DNA of 64,000 bases from Oreocharis arfaki (Eukaryota; Chordata; Aves; Passeriformes; Paramythiidae), in assembly GCA_013398015.1 (NCBI GenBank), contig VZRR01013896.1, forward strand, positions 405,950 to 469,949, read 5' to 3'. The notes under the pieces are model-generated. The model saw only the letters and a list, made by a program, of their open reading frames with translations. It did not search any database and had not been told where the DNA came from. Position 1 is the first letter of the stretch; each line of letters opens with the position of its first letter. Shown piece by piece: positions 24,490-35,720 of this stretch. The position numbers and the translations under genes are program-made.

Positions 24490-25124
24490 TGGACTAGAAG
24501 CTGGACATGAGCTGGCAATGTGTGTTTGCAACCTAGAAACCCCCCGTGTTCTGGGCTGCATCCAAAGCCCCGTGGGCAGCAGGGCAGGGAGGGGATTCTG
24601 CCCCTCTGCCCCGCTCTGCTGAGACCCCACCTGCAGTGCTGCATCCAGCTCTGGGCTCCCAGCACAGGAAGGACATGGAGCTGTTGGAGCCAGGCCAGAG
24701 GAGGCCACCAAGGTGATCAGAGGGATGGAACACCTGTCTTATGAGGAATGGCTGGGAGAATTGGGATAGGTCAGCCTGGAGAAGAGAAGGCTTTGGGGAG
24801 ACCTGATTGTGACCTTCCAGTACCTGAAGGGAGCCCACAGGAAAGATGGAGAGAGACTATTTACGAGGGTCTAGAGTGACAGGACAAGAGGCAATGGCTC
24901 CAAACTGAAAGACGGCAGGTTTACATTAGATATTCTTGACTGTGAGGGTGGTGCAGCACTGGAACAGGTTGTGGATGTCCCACACTTGAAGTGTTCAACG
25001 TCAAGTGGGATGGGGCTCTGAGCAACCTGGTCTGGTGCAAAGTGTCCCTGCCCTTGGCAGGCAGGCTGGAATGAGATGATCTTGAAGGTACCTTCCAACC
25101 CAGGCCATTCTATGATTCTATGAA
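24490..25124 (+). mobile_element. CR1 LINE fragment, 3' end; most conserved copy in the window
   Basis: About 635 bases of CR1 3' region. The start resembles CR1 'GACATGAGCTGGCAATGTG', followed by GTTCTGGGCTGCATCCAAAG, GCTGCATCCAGCTCTGGGCT and GACATGGAGCTGTTGGAGCC. Then come AGCCTGGAGAAGAGAAGGCT, GACAGGACAAGAGGCAATGG and TGGAATGAGATGATCTTGAA, and the tail ATTCTATGATTCTATGAA. The last 250 bases are included in the direct duplication. The open frames on both strands here are CR1 shadows. Confidence 0.93.
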
Positions 25125-26724
25125 ATTTGCTGTACTTCTGTGATTCTATGAAATTTAAGTACTGCCCAGATCAGAATATTTCCGAGCTGTCTGACTACCT
25201 GGAATCACTGTTCCCATTTTCATTGGAACTGGGTAATTGCTGACTTATATGTGATACAAATGAGCAAGGACTGTCGACAGTCAGTGAAACGTTTATGGAT
25301 GACCTAGAAATACTTCTTTATTTATATACATTAATAAGACTGGGGGAAAGGGAACACATTTTGAGTTTATTTATTTGTCCAAGTGATAAAAGAACTGAAC
25401 AATTGCCCACATCTCTAATTCTCAAAAGGCACTGCAATATCAAAATGGTTGTGATGAAAGTGCTTAGCTGTGATTTCAAGAAGAGCTCAATCAATAAATA
25501 ATGATAGAAAATTCACAAGAACATGGGTTTTAGCACAAGACTTTTATGAAAGCATGTGATCTAAACCCCATAATTTATACCCACACTTATCTTTTAATTC
25601 AATTTCAGACCTACAACTTCAGAAGCTCTTATTCATGAAGAGACATCTGCTGGTTTAATGAGATATTCTGAGCTCTTGACATCTTCAAGCATATTGATAC
25701 AGCAAGTGGTTTCAAAGGTTAACCATGCTGGTTACACAACATTTTCTTTCAGTAGTTTTACATCTGATGAGTTTTGAAAGATTAGAGTGCTCAGTTTGGT
25801 TTCTCTACATGCTGTATTTTTAGAATAAACATTGTCTTATATATTTTCTAAATGAAGTGATCCTAGTTTATTAATCTCACCTGCTTTTCTTCCTGTCTTT
25901 CTAACAGTTTTTTTCATTCTCTTTCTTTATCTGTTATAAATCTTAGTAAGGTGAGGAATTAAGCACACTACTGCACATGAGAATGAACTCCTGATTTATA
26001 GTGAATTATTTTTACACCCAGAGGTAATTTTTTTTTAACAACTGCCATAGTAACCTTTCAACTGACCTCAAAACCAGATTGCAATGCCACACGTCTTCCA
26101 TAAGAAAAAATATAAATTGTCTTTATGTAAAAATTTTAAACTTGCAAGATCATTAAGTAGAACAGAAAATTCCTTTTTTTGCTGCTTGCTTGTTCAGATT
26201 TTCAAAGTAAATAATGAATGTTTTCTAATAAATAACAATTTGAGTTGGCAAATGTCAGGGTGTTCAGAAATTTGTCTTAAAAAGGAGGGAAAAATCTTGT
26301 ATTTATAAGTTAATCTATGTTATCCAAAGTACATAGATGCATAAAATAGGATTTTTCTTAGGAGATGCATAGTTTTCCAGAGTTTTTCAGCCATTCAAGA
26401 TTTAATTTTTTAATTACCCACATTAACAGAGTCTGGCATACCAAGAACAGTAGTTATGGAGCAGTAAATCTTGTAGGCCACTAAAAATTTTTTGCTCAAG
26501 GAAAAGCTCACTTAAAAGATATCTAACTTAAAACAGGGAAGCAAACAATCACCAGTACTTACATAGGTTGGTGAGAAATGTACTGAAATCACACTTAACT
26601 AAAATAATAATGGTTGTGTTTGCAACGCACTTGCTCATGCCTTTTTTATGTTAAATTTCTTCAGTTTAGATGTAGTTACAGCTAAATAACAAGGAGTGAA
26701 AAGTACATTTTGAAAGAGAATTTT
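24875..26724 (+). repeat. Direct duplication, copy 1 (1850 bases)
   Basis: This segment starts inside a CR1 element (AGTGACAGGACAAGAGGCAA) and ends with GAAAGAGAATTTT just before a single N at 26725. The same sequence follows in copy 2. Differences seen are A24881G, C25183A and A25203C (copy 1 to copy 2), plus 18 bases (25428-25445) absent from copy 2. The 18 bases are flanked by a CAAAA direct repeat, a typical slippage or microhomology indel. Apart from the CR1 end the content is unassigned A+T-rich DNA; the short open frames in it (25295-25501 and 26084-26308) carry no recognisable domain. Confidence 0.95.
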
Positions 26725-26725
26725 N
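26725..26725. other. Assembly gap (1 N)
   Basis: A single N marks the junction between the two copies of the 1.85-kb duplication. It most probably stands for an unresolved contig overlap, not for missing sequence. Confidence 0.95.
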
Positions 26726-26976
26726 AGTGACGGGACAAGAGGCAATGGCTCCAAACTGAAAGACGGCAGGTTTACATTAGATATTCTTGACTGTGAGGGT
26801 GGTGCAGCACTGGAACAGGTTGTGGATGTCCCACACTTGAAGTGTTCAACGTCAAGTGGGATGGGGCTCTGAGCAACCTGGTCTGGTGCAAAGTGTCCCT
26901 GCCCTTGGCAGGCAGGCTGGAATGAGATGATCTTGAAGGTACCTTCCAACCCAGGCCATTCTATGATTCTATGAAA
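26726..26976 (+). mobile_element. CR1 3' end (second copy through the duplication)
   Basis: This repeats the last 250 bases of the CR1 element at 24490-25124, including the octamer tail. Its abrupt 5' border coincides with the N at 26725, so the truncation is a product of the duplication or assembly break and not of CR1 insertion. Confidence 0.9.
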
Positions 26977-28557
26977 TTTGCTGTACTTCTGTGATTCTAT
27001 GAAATTTAAGTACTGCCCAGATCAGAATATTTCAGAGCTGTCTGACTACCTGGCATCACTGTTCCCATTTTCATTGGAACTGGGTAATTGCTGACTTATA
27101 TGTGATACAAATGAGCAAGGACTGTCGACAGTCAGTGAAACGTTTATGGATGACCTAGAAATACTTCTTTATTTATATACATTAATAAGACTGGGGGAAA
27201 GGGAACACATTTTGAGTTTATTTATTTGTCCAAGTGATAAAAGAACTGAACAATTGCCCACATCTCTAATTCTCAAAATGGTTGTGATGAAAGTGCTTAG
27301 CTGTGATTTCAAGAAGAGCTCAATCAATAAATAATGATAGAAAATTCACAAGAACATGGGTTTTAGCACAAGACTTTTATGAAAGCATGTGATCTAAACC
27401 CCATAATTTATACCCACACTTATCTTTTAATTCAATTTCAGACCTACAACTTCAGAAGCTCTTATTCATGAAGAGACATCTGCTGGTTTAATGAGATATT
27501 CTGAGCTCTTGACATCTTCAAGCATATTGATACAGCAAGTGGTTTCAAAGGTTAACCATGCTGGTTACACAACATTTTCTTTCAGTAGTTTTACATCTGA
27601 TGAGTTTTGAAAGATTAGAGTGCTCAGTTTGGTTTCTCTACATGCTGTATTTTTAGAATAAACATTGTCTTATATATTTTCTAAATGAAGTGATCCTAGT
27701 TTATTAATCTCACCTGCTTTTCTTCCTGTCTTTCTAACAGTTTTTTTCATTCTCTTTCTTTATCTGTTATAAATCTTAGTAAGGTGAGGAATTAAGCACA
27801 CTACTGCACATGAGAATGAACTCCTGATTTATAGTGAATTATTTTTACACCCAGAGGTAATTTTTTTTTAACAACTGCCATAGTAACCTTTCAACTGACC
27901 TCAAAACCAGATTGCAATGCCACACGTCTTCCATAAGAAAAAATATAAATTGTCTTTATGTAAAAATTTTAAACTTGCAAGATCATTAAGTAGAACAGAA
28001 AATTCCTTTTTTTGCTGCTTGCTTGTTCAGATTTTCAAAGTAAATAATGAATGTTTTCTAATAAATAACAATTTGAGTTGGCAAATGTCAGGGTGTTCAG
28101 AAATTTGTCTTAAAAAGGAGGGAAAAATCTTGTATTTATAAGTTAATCTATGTTATCCAAAGTACATAGATGCATAAAATAGGATTTTTCTTAGGAGATG
28201 CATAGTTTTCCAGAGTTTTTCAGCCATTCAAGATTTAATTTTTTAATTACCCACATTAACAGAGTCTGGCATACCAAGAACAGTAGTTATGGAGCAGTAA
28301 ATCTTGTAGGCCACTAAAAATTTTTTGCTCAAGGAAAAGCTCACTTAAAAGATATCTAACTTAAAACAGGGAAGCAAACAATCACCAGTACTTACATAGG
28401 TTGGTGAGAAATGTACTGAAATCACACTTAACTAAAATAATAATGGTTGTGTTTGCAACGCACTTGCTCATGCCTTTTTTATGTTAAATTTCTTCAGTTT
28501 AGATGTAGTTACAGCTAAATAACAAGGAGTGAAAAGTACATTTTGAAAGAGAATTTT
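26726..28557 (+). repeat. Direct duplication, copy 2 (1832 bases)
   Basis: This is the second copy, in the same orientation, beginning directly after the single N at 26725. It differs from copy 1 by at least three substitutions and the 18-base deletion; the rest appears identical on reading. Sequence after 28557 is unique. A 1-base gap at the junction of two nearly identical segments is what a scaffolder leaves when overlapping contig ends are not merged, so both copies may represent a single locus with two alleles. Confidence 0.95.
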
Positions 28558-29699
28558 TGCACCAACTTTAGCAGAGGTGAAATTTGAACACATTTTTTAA
28601 ATTGCATGAATAATTTATTTAAAATATTTTTTTGGGAGCAGTTGCATTTGGGAATTTTATTGCACAAAGAAACCCATAGATGTATGTGTTACGTGCTGAA
28701 AACTTGAGAAAATCTATCTGGAAAATAATCTTTAAAATATATGAAGGCCTAACATTTCCTTACTCTTTTATAGGAGCACACTTCAACCTTCTCAGAGCCT
28801 GAGAAAGCATGAAGATCTCTTTCTACTGAAGTAGTTGTAAATGGTGTCCTCAAAGACAGACATTCCAGGTGATTCAGTTCCTGTTCTTGAGCACGCATGA
28901 TGTCCATGCATGTATTCAGGCTCTTTAAACTTGGACAATTCCACAGTGCTAGTTATACCCCAGAACTGCTGGAAGCACAGTATATTAGACCAATTCTCAG
29001 AACTAATTTCAGGTCATCTTTCCAGCAATTTCTTTAGATCCAGCATTTAATAATATTTTCAAAATTATCTCTCTCTTACAACCGTAAGTAAAAGCCTCTG
29101 AGTTTTAGATACATTCTTTGAAAACAAAAAGAACATTTTAAAATCTCACATTTATCATGGACAAAGCACGATGCTGCAGAATATTTACATTACTGCAAAA
29201 GAAGCAAGATTATCAGGGAAAACAAGCTAAGAAATACTTTTTCTGCAACAACTGTGCCAATAACACTGATGAAATCATCAGTTATGTTTTTGACAAGCAA
29301 GAGAAATCGGTGTACTGTATACAGTGCTGTGCTGACTTGTACTTCATAGGAAAAAGAAAGGGTGGAGGATTGGGAAGGATCAATGTTTTTCAGAAGGAGA
29401 GTTAGAAAGATAAATATTACATAAGGGATTAATAAAAATACTATTTTTTTCTTGAGGATTTTCTGTTTGTTTCTTACATTTAAGAACGCAGCAGAACACA
29501 ACCAAAACTGATGTAGGACTGGATTGCTCCCTCTGCTCACAGAATTATAGAGGATCAAGATGTGTTGAGGAGGTTTGGAAGCCCAGAGTAGGACCTCCGC
29601 GGCATTGTCCACTTTGGACCCAGGGTAGTTACCGAAGTAAAAATGATATTTTGACTTGGGAGTATCCATGTTGGTGGAAAATATGGTAAATGAGACACA
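28558..29699. other. Unassigned unique DNA
   Basis: Unique sequence following the duplication. The open frame at 29157-29405 (+, 82 codons, with scattered Cys residues) has no domain I recognise and no acceptor or promoter evidence. The 204-codon minus frame at 29190-29804 overlaps CR1 DNA and is not supported. Confidence 0.5.
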
Positions 29700-29952
29700 T
29701 TTGGAACACTGGGTTCCCCTGTACAAAAGAAAGAGAGAGGTACTGGAGTGAGTCCAGCGCAGAACCACAAGGGCAATTAAGGCCTTGGAGCATCTGATAT
29801 ACAAGGGGAGGCTGAGAAAGCTGTGAGGATTCAGCCTGAAAAGAGAATGTTCAGGAGGGATTTTATCAGTGTGTAAAAGTATGTGATGGAAGATAGGAAA
29901 GATGAAGCCAGAATCTTCTCAGCACTTGCCAGTGACAGGACAAGAGACAAAA
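29700..29952 (+). mobile_element. CR1 LINE fragment, internal part of the 3' region
   Basis: CR1 signposts seen in order: ACTGGAGTGAGTCCAGCGCA, AACCACAAGGGCAATTAAGG, CCTTGGAGCATCTGATATAC, GGATTCAGCCTGAAAAGAGA, ATTTTATCAGTGTGTAAAAG, GAATCTTCTCAGCACTTGCC and AGTGACAGGACAAGAGAC. The usual 3' tail is missing, so the copy is broken at both ends. Confidence 0.85.
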
Positions 29953-31452
29953 AGAAATCTTTAAATCTTTCCATAGTATTTTCCTTTCTCTCAGCATCCT
30001 GGTTGCCTCAAGAACCTTTCCTCCAATTGACTTCTGTGATGACAGAGATAGCAGCCAGAGAGGGAGTTAAGAGGTGTTCCTGGTTTTTCATTTACATTAA
30101 TTGCCAACTAAATTTCTACTTGAAAACATTTAAGCAAGGGAAACATGAAAGTATTTCTTCTCTTTTTTCTTCCTAATAGCATCCTTGTTGTGAAATTTCA
30201 AGCAGTCATAAAAAATGATCACTATGAACTCTTGAATTGCATTTTTTATGCATGGCGAATTTAAATAATTATAGTAATTATTAATAAGCTCCAGGAAAAC
30301 TTGCATTTATGGAAAAAAAAAAAAGAAAAGAACTGGTAAAGAGGAACAAATAGCTCTTTGATTTAGGCAAATCATACTTTGTATTAGAAATGTCACTTAA
30401 AAGAAGTCACCCTCAACTCAGGCTGTCTATAACTCCAGTAATAAAATAAGGTTTTTTACTTATTTTTGTAAAATAAACTTGAGTAAAATAAGTTTGTGAG
30501 ATATCGGAACCTTTATTCAGTAAATTTTGTTTGCTCTTGTGTGATGTCTCTAACCAAAGTAGTGGTTCAGCTCACTTTTAGGGGTAGGGTCATCAGCCTT
30601 ATCTGTGTTACGTATGTTACTATAAAAACATAGTAACATCATCTTTTCTGGGTGATTCTTTGATAAGAGATAATAAATACTCTCTGGTTTGACTGTTGAT
30701 ATCCATATCTTATTCTGTTTTCCTTAATTCTATGCGTTATTCTTCCATTTCCTCTTTTTTTTTTTTTTTTAACTAAAATTTGCTAACTGTCCTCTTGGGA
30801 TTTTCCCAAACTTTTCCCTCTTGTAATTCTGTTGCCTTAACATCCTTAGATACCCATAAAAATATAATTTACCTACTATATATGATTGCAGACTATGTCT
30901 GCTCTTTAAATTTATACTTCTTAGATTATATTTTGACCAGACTTTTGCATTAGCCAGGTACTCAAAATATTTTTTTGCCTCCTGTTATCTTTCACTGTGC
31001 TAACATGGCTACTGAACTGGAGAATGCTCTTTTAAAAAACTTTCTGATGGCCTGAGGATGCAGGAAGTTTGTGCTTCTTCTCCGTCACAAGAGTAGACAG
31101 GCAGCGCAAGGAATTGACATGAATAGGAGATGTCATGGTGATGCACAGTACAGCTCCAGTTCACATGCTGGGGCAGACCTGTAGTGCAAGAAAAGATAAA
31201 AAGAGATCTAGAAAACTTAATTGGCCACAGTGTTATCATTTTTCAAGGTGTTTTCAATAAATATTTCAACTTTATTTGCCAAAATCTCAATAATATTGCA
31301 TATGACTTGAAGCCAAACTTTCTATTTCTCATATGCCATTTATTTATATTGTCTCAAAACTGACAAACCTGACAGTAATATATGGTACAGTGAGACTGAA
31401 CCCTTCCTGAATATTTTATTGTCCTTCCTTTCAGCATTTCTGCTTGGGAGTC
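29953..31452. other. Non-coding DNA, hairpin at 30.6 kb
   Basis: Contains the 10-bp inverted repeat and a T run at 30755-30770. No gene recognised. Confidence 0.55.
30614..30639. repeat. Perfect 10-bp inverted repeat (hairpin)
   Basis: ATGTTACTAT, a 6-base spacer (AAAAAC) and ATAGTAACAT form a perfect stem-loop. No gene is adjacent, and no matching terminal repeats of a transposon were found nearby. Confidence 0.9.
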
Positions 31453-31728
31453 CTAGAATTGTAGAAGATTGGCTGGGGTTGGAAGGGATGTTAAAGATCA
31501 TCTCATTCCCACACCTCTGTCATGGACAAGGACACCGCTCACTAGACCAGGTTGCTCAGAGCCCTGTGCAACCTATGCTTGGACACTTCCAAGGATGGGA
31601 CAACTGCAACTTCCGTGGAAAACATGTTATGGTATCTCACAACCCTTACTGTAATTTTTTTCTTGTTGGATGTCTAGCCTAAGCCTACTCTAATTAATTT
31701 TGAAGCTATTTCCCCTTGTTCTGTCAGT
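31453..31728 (-). mobile_element. CR1 LINE fragment, 3' end, reverse orientation
   Basis: Reverse complement of the CR1 3' end: TAGAATTGTAGAAGATTGGC, GGTTGGAAGGGATGTTAAAG, ATCATCTCATTCCCACACCT, ACTAGACCAGGTTGCTCAGA and TTTCCCCTTGTTCTGTCAGT. About 275 bases. The plus-strand open frame over it is a repeat shadow. Confidence 0.88.
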
Positions 31729-34700
31729 ACATGATGGAATTATTTTGGATCGGTCTTCTGACTGTTGTCTAAATGGGATTTGAAAATACAGATCTGGATT
31801 TTTCTTTCTGTGATCACGTAAAACCTCCTGTGGTTTTCAATGTGATTTCAAACGTTTTTCCTGTTCTCAGTGAATAAGATTTGCACAGCTGAGAGGATGC
31901 CTTTGGATACATTCTAACCCTTTCCCTGAAAGTTAACAGAACAGTGATTCTATGAGGGCTCCTCAATCCTTAGGAGCCTTTTGAAGATGGAGAGAAATCC
32001 AAGCAAATGCTCTCATTTTTTTGTCTTTTTACTGTAGTGTTGAAAATAATTTATGTAATCAGTTGAAGTGTGAAGTTGTACTTCTATGGTTTTATCACTA
32101 TACCACATTAAATACCAAAATGACAGAATATCAGCAGTTGAAAAGAGAAAAGCTTCTAATCTAGAGAGGGGGAGTATTTTCACAAAGATATGAAAGTAAA
32201 TAGAGAATCAAGGTGTTTAGCAAATTATGGTTTTATATATGTTCAGAACAGCTGTGATATTTTCACTTAAGAGACTACAATTCAAGTAAAGCAAGTATTT
32301 CACTTCCCTGTGGGTTCTACCAGTTATACACTGAGAGGCCAGTGACTCTTCAATGACTTAGGATAAATACTCACTGTCTTACTCTTTGGAAAGCCTCTGC
32401 CAGGAGAGGAGATTCACCTCTCCTTGAAGACTAGCAGATAGATGTGCACGTTCATACTTAGGAAGGAGATATCCTTGAACATCTAACCAAGGAAATGGGT
32501 TTTGCATTTGATTCTAGTTGTTGCTGGCTGTTTTATGAGTTTTACTCCTGCAACAGAGTTCCATAGTCTAGATCTTGTTCATCAGATAATTCCCCTTAGT
32601 GTTTTTTGGATCGTTTCTGGCTTGGACAGTGGCATTGGGATTTACTTGCAAGGCAGTTGAAGATCATGGAAGTTATAAACCAGGTAGGCTGTGAAGGACT
32701 TCTGGAGATCTTGTAGTCTTCCCTTTTCCACTTAAAAAATTATAATTTCAAAGTTAAATTAGATTACTCAGAGCTTTAATAAGGCTACAGAGGGCCTGCC
32801 ATATTTCTGAGTAGCAAATGCAAGAAAGTGGTTCAATGAATTTTATTCAGTAGAGCACAAGTAACAGCTGCTGTGCTCTGCATTAGGTGGAAGCATTTTG
32901 GAGGTTTTGTTGTTTTGTTTACTAATTCTTTTAAAAATTAGTGAATTTAGAAACATCTAAAATATTGTTTGATGTAGGAACATCAGAATTGCTATAGTAC
33001 AACAGCAAATTTGTCACTTTAGTTCTTCTTTTTATGAACCAATGCCCAACTCAATGGATGGCTCAAAAAACCTCCAAATTAGCAGTAGATAGTCTGACAT
33101 ATGTCTAATATTAAAAAAAAAAAGAAAGCTGATTTTTGCAGATATTTTTGTTTACAGGAAAGATATATTCATTTAAAAAATCGCCTTAAGTTTCCTTCTT
33201 TTGCAAAGCTTTATGCCAACTAGTTTTAGAAAGTTGTGCAAGAATGGATTATCTTCATTCATTCATTATTCTACAACATACAAATTGTGTCATGGTGTTT
33301 ATACCGCCTTCCTTCAAAATGTGTTATGCAATACAAGGACAGTATGTTTCTGTTGTCTGAAAGTATCTGCCGCTGAAAAGTGGTCTATGAAAAATTAAAG
33401 GTATGCTTAGTGATAAAATAGTACTATCTAAACCAAAGAGCATTAAGTTAAGTAGTGATTACCTAATGGTTAAGTTATGATTACTTTGAGGTTACCTGGG
33501 GGAGCAACAGTTTAAGAACCAGAATGACCAAGCACTCCAGAGTTGTGGTCAAAGACGAAATTTCATCCTCTTATCTGTTCGAGTGCTAGAACACAGCAGT
33601 GTCCTCAGTTTCAAATATCATAAGGTGAAATAATCTGTTGTAGTCTGTTTCTGCTTTCATATACTGTGCAAGAAGGACACTGGACACCATTTCTGATTTA
33701 AAACAAGGAAAAAAAGAAATTCCCAGGACATCAGTGCATTAACATCCCCATTCATATTCACAGAGAGGAATTCTTGAGATCAAAAGATATCTTGACAGTA
33801 GCTTCAATTGGATCAAATCTGGCATATTTGAGGTAATGCTATATTATCATCAGTCTGTTTCTATTTATTCTTTTCTCATAATTTTAAGTCTCAAACTTCA
33901 TTTCTGTCTTCATCTGTAAGTTTCTGATTCTTGCTGCCATGCTAAAACTATTATTTTATTTGTGTCTCATAAAAATATAGATACTTTCTTTTTATGATAA
34001 GTTTTTGGTACCTTTATGAATGGTATGTTTAATGATATGAAGATCTACTATCACAGCAAATTACTTTTTTCAACTATACAATTAGAGTCTGATTTTTTTT
34101 CTTTAAATTGCAACTAAGTCTGAGGGTATTTTTTAGTTCTTTAAAGGAGAAAAAGGTTTTGGCAACTGAAAAATTAAAGAGGGAGAAAGTGAAACTATTA
34201 GAGAATTTTTTACTTTGTATTAGCTTTGCCCAAAAAATTGAGTTAAGAATGATATTTCACCATAAAAGACATAAAATTTAAATAAAAACAGTTCATCTCA
34301 GTTAAAAATATCCATTAGAAGCCTTACACCTGTAAAAATATTATAATATACCCACATTGGCCAAAAAAAATCATATTGGCCTGGAAAAGCTGGAACTAAC
34401 CCTAAATGCTTGTGTCTGTCTTGTTAAATGGCCCATTAACCTAGAGAGATTTGTGCAAATGGGTGCTTATCTAAGTTCACCGAATATTAATTAATATAAA
34501 GTAAAAAACCCCAGGTTTGAATAAAAAAAAAAAAGACACATTTATGCAATGAACAGGTTTAGGAGAATGCAGTTTGCCTGTGGTGTGCTCTAATTTGTCC
34601 CTTACTACCATTCTGCTGAAGAATACTCCAATAAAAGTGGGTCTTTTTTGCTTCAACTTCCAGCCTAGAGATTGTGGTTAAATTTGCAAGGATAGTTTTA

Positions 34701-35164
34701 TTCTCTGAAGGGAAAGAAACAAGAAGAAAACATAAAATAGCCCATTAAAACCAAATTCCTCTGTTTGTGCCTGGCCTGCTCATCAGGAACTGCATGCCCT
34801 GTAATTGAAGTTAACTACCCATACCAGCACATATGCGAGTAACTCTATGGTTCTGCTATATTCCTCTAATCCGGGAGAGCAATGAAACATAAAACAATAA
34901 ATTTAATCAAATCCCAGATTAGGGGACTGAGAAAAAGAAACTGCTGCAAGATGTTTGGTATTAAACACCTGAATAAGAAAAGCAGACCTGTGATTGCTGG
35001 GGTCATTTCCAGGAAGGTTCCCTGGTCATTCACTCCAATGTTGTTTTGCATCACACATTATTTTTGCACTCTGTTTTAAGGACACTTCAATTATCAGTTA
35101 TTGGAATGATCTGTTGAATTCCCTGAACTATGTGCTGAATGTTTATTTCTTACAATTATCTTAG
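31729..35164. other. Non-coding DNA upstream of the candidate terminal exon
   Basis: A+T-rich. One possible CR1 relic near 32.7 kb; no exon recognised. If the exon at 35165-35370 is real, part of this is its intron. Confidence 0.5.
32680..32725 (-). mobile_element. Possible relic of a CR1 3' end
   Basis: A short match to the reverse-complement CR1 motif 'GGACTTCTGGAGATC...TAGTC..CCC' is visible. It is too short and diverged to be sure. Confidence 0.3.
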
Positions 35165-35370
35165 GCTTTAACACACAAACAAAGCAGGTGGTTGCCAAAG
35201 GCTTGAAAATATTAAAACCAGCAAAGTGTTCACTGGCTGAAAGAGAAACTGCACTCCATGAAGACCACAGTTTTTTTAATTCCTTTTTTGGCAGTAAAAA
35301 ATCTGAGTGGAAGTTGGTGTCAGAAAAAGTGGATAGAGTAGTGAGGGAGATGCCTGAGATGGCCACTTAA
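35165..35370 (+). CDS. Candidate 3'-terminal coding exon, gene unknown
   Basis: A good acceptor (TTTATTTCTTACAATTATCTTAG, ending at 35164) precedes 206 bases that are open after the first two bases and end in TAA at 35368-35370. The predicted piece is about 67 residues and lysine/glutamate-rich. It includes AKCSLAERETALHEDHSFFN and ends VVREMPEMAT. The composition looks coding and the 3' end falls at the border of an LTR-like block. An AATAAA lies at about 35397, some 25 bases after the stop, but it may belong to that block. The antisense frame over the same interval is open too, which weakens the case. I recognise no family and found no matching upstream exon. Confidence 0.25.
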
Positions 35371-35384
35371 AAACAGAGACTAGA

Positions 35385-35720
35385 CAAGAATAAGGGAATA
35401 AAGGTAGGTATTTACTTGAAGGGCCTTCAAAGGTACACCCTGGGCAGGCCAAAGGCTACACCCAAGATGGACCTGAGGCCACAAGTTCTTCACGCTTTTG
35501 TAAGTTTGGTTCATTTGCATATCAGGATCAAGTCTCCAATTACAACCCCAGTTAATGTTGTAACTACCCCAGGTTTGCCCTCCTCTTAGTTTACATATTT
35601 TGGGCCTGGGACAGTCTAAGTGCCCTTGCAGAGCAAACCTAGAATGGCTTGTTATATCTAACCAGCATGATACACTGGTGCAAACTAACTGGAAGAAAAG
35701 GGTAATAATGTGCCTGTACC
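35385..35720 (-). mobile_element. Probable solo LTR of an avian endogenous retrovirus, reverse orientation
   Basis: The block starts near GGTAGGTATTTACTTGAAGG and runs through GGGCAGGCCAAAGGCTACAC and TTCATTTGCATATCAGGATC. Its layout resembles reverse-oriented avian LTRs. Borders, target-site duplication and family are not determined. The minus-strand open frame across it (35380-35727) has no retroviral domain. No gag/pol/env sequence is seen next to it. Confidence 0.35.

Noticed and set aside
29190..29804. 204-codon minus-strand open frame, the longest in the window
   Set aside because: Part of it covers a CR1 fragment in antisense, the rest is unassigned A+T-rich DNA, and it contains no domain, promoter or splice context.
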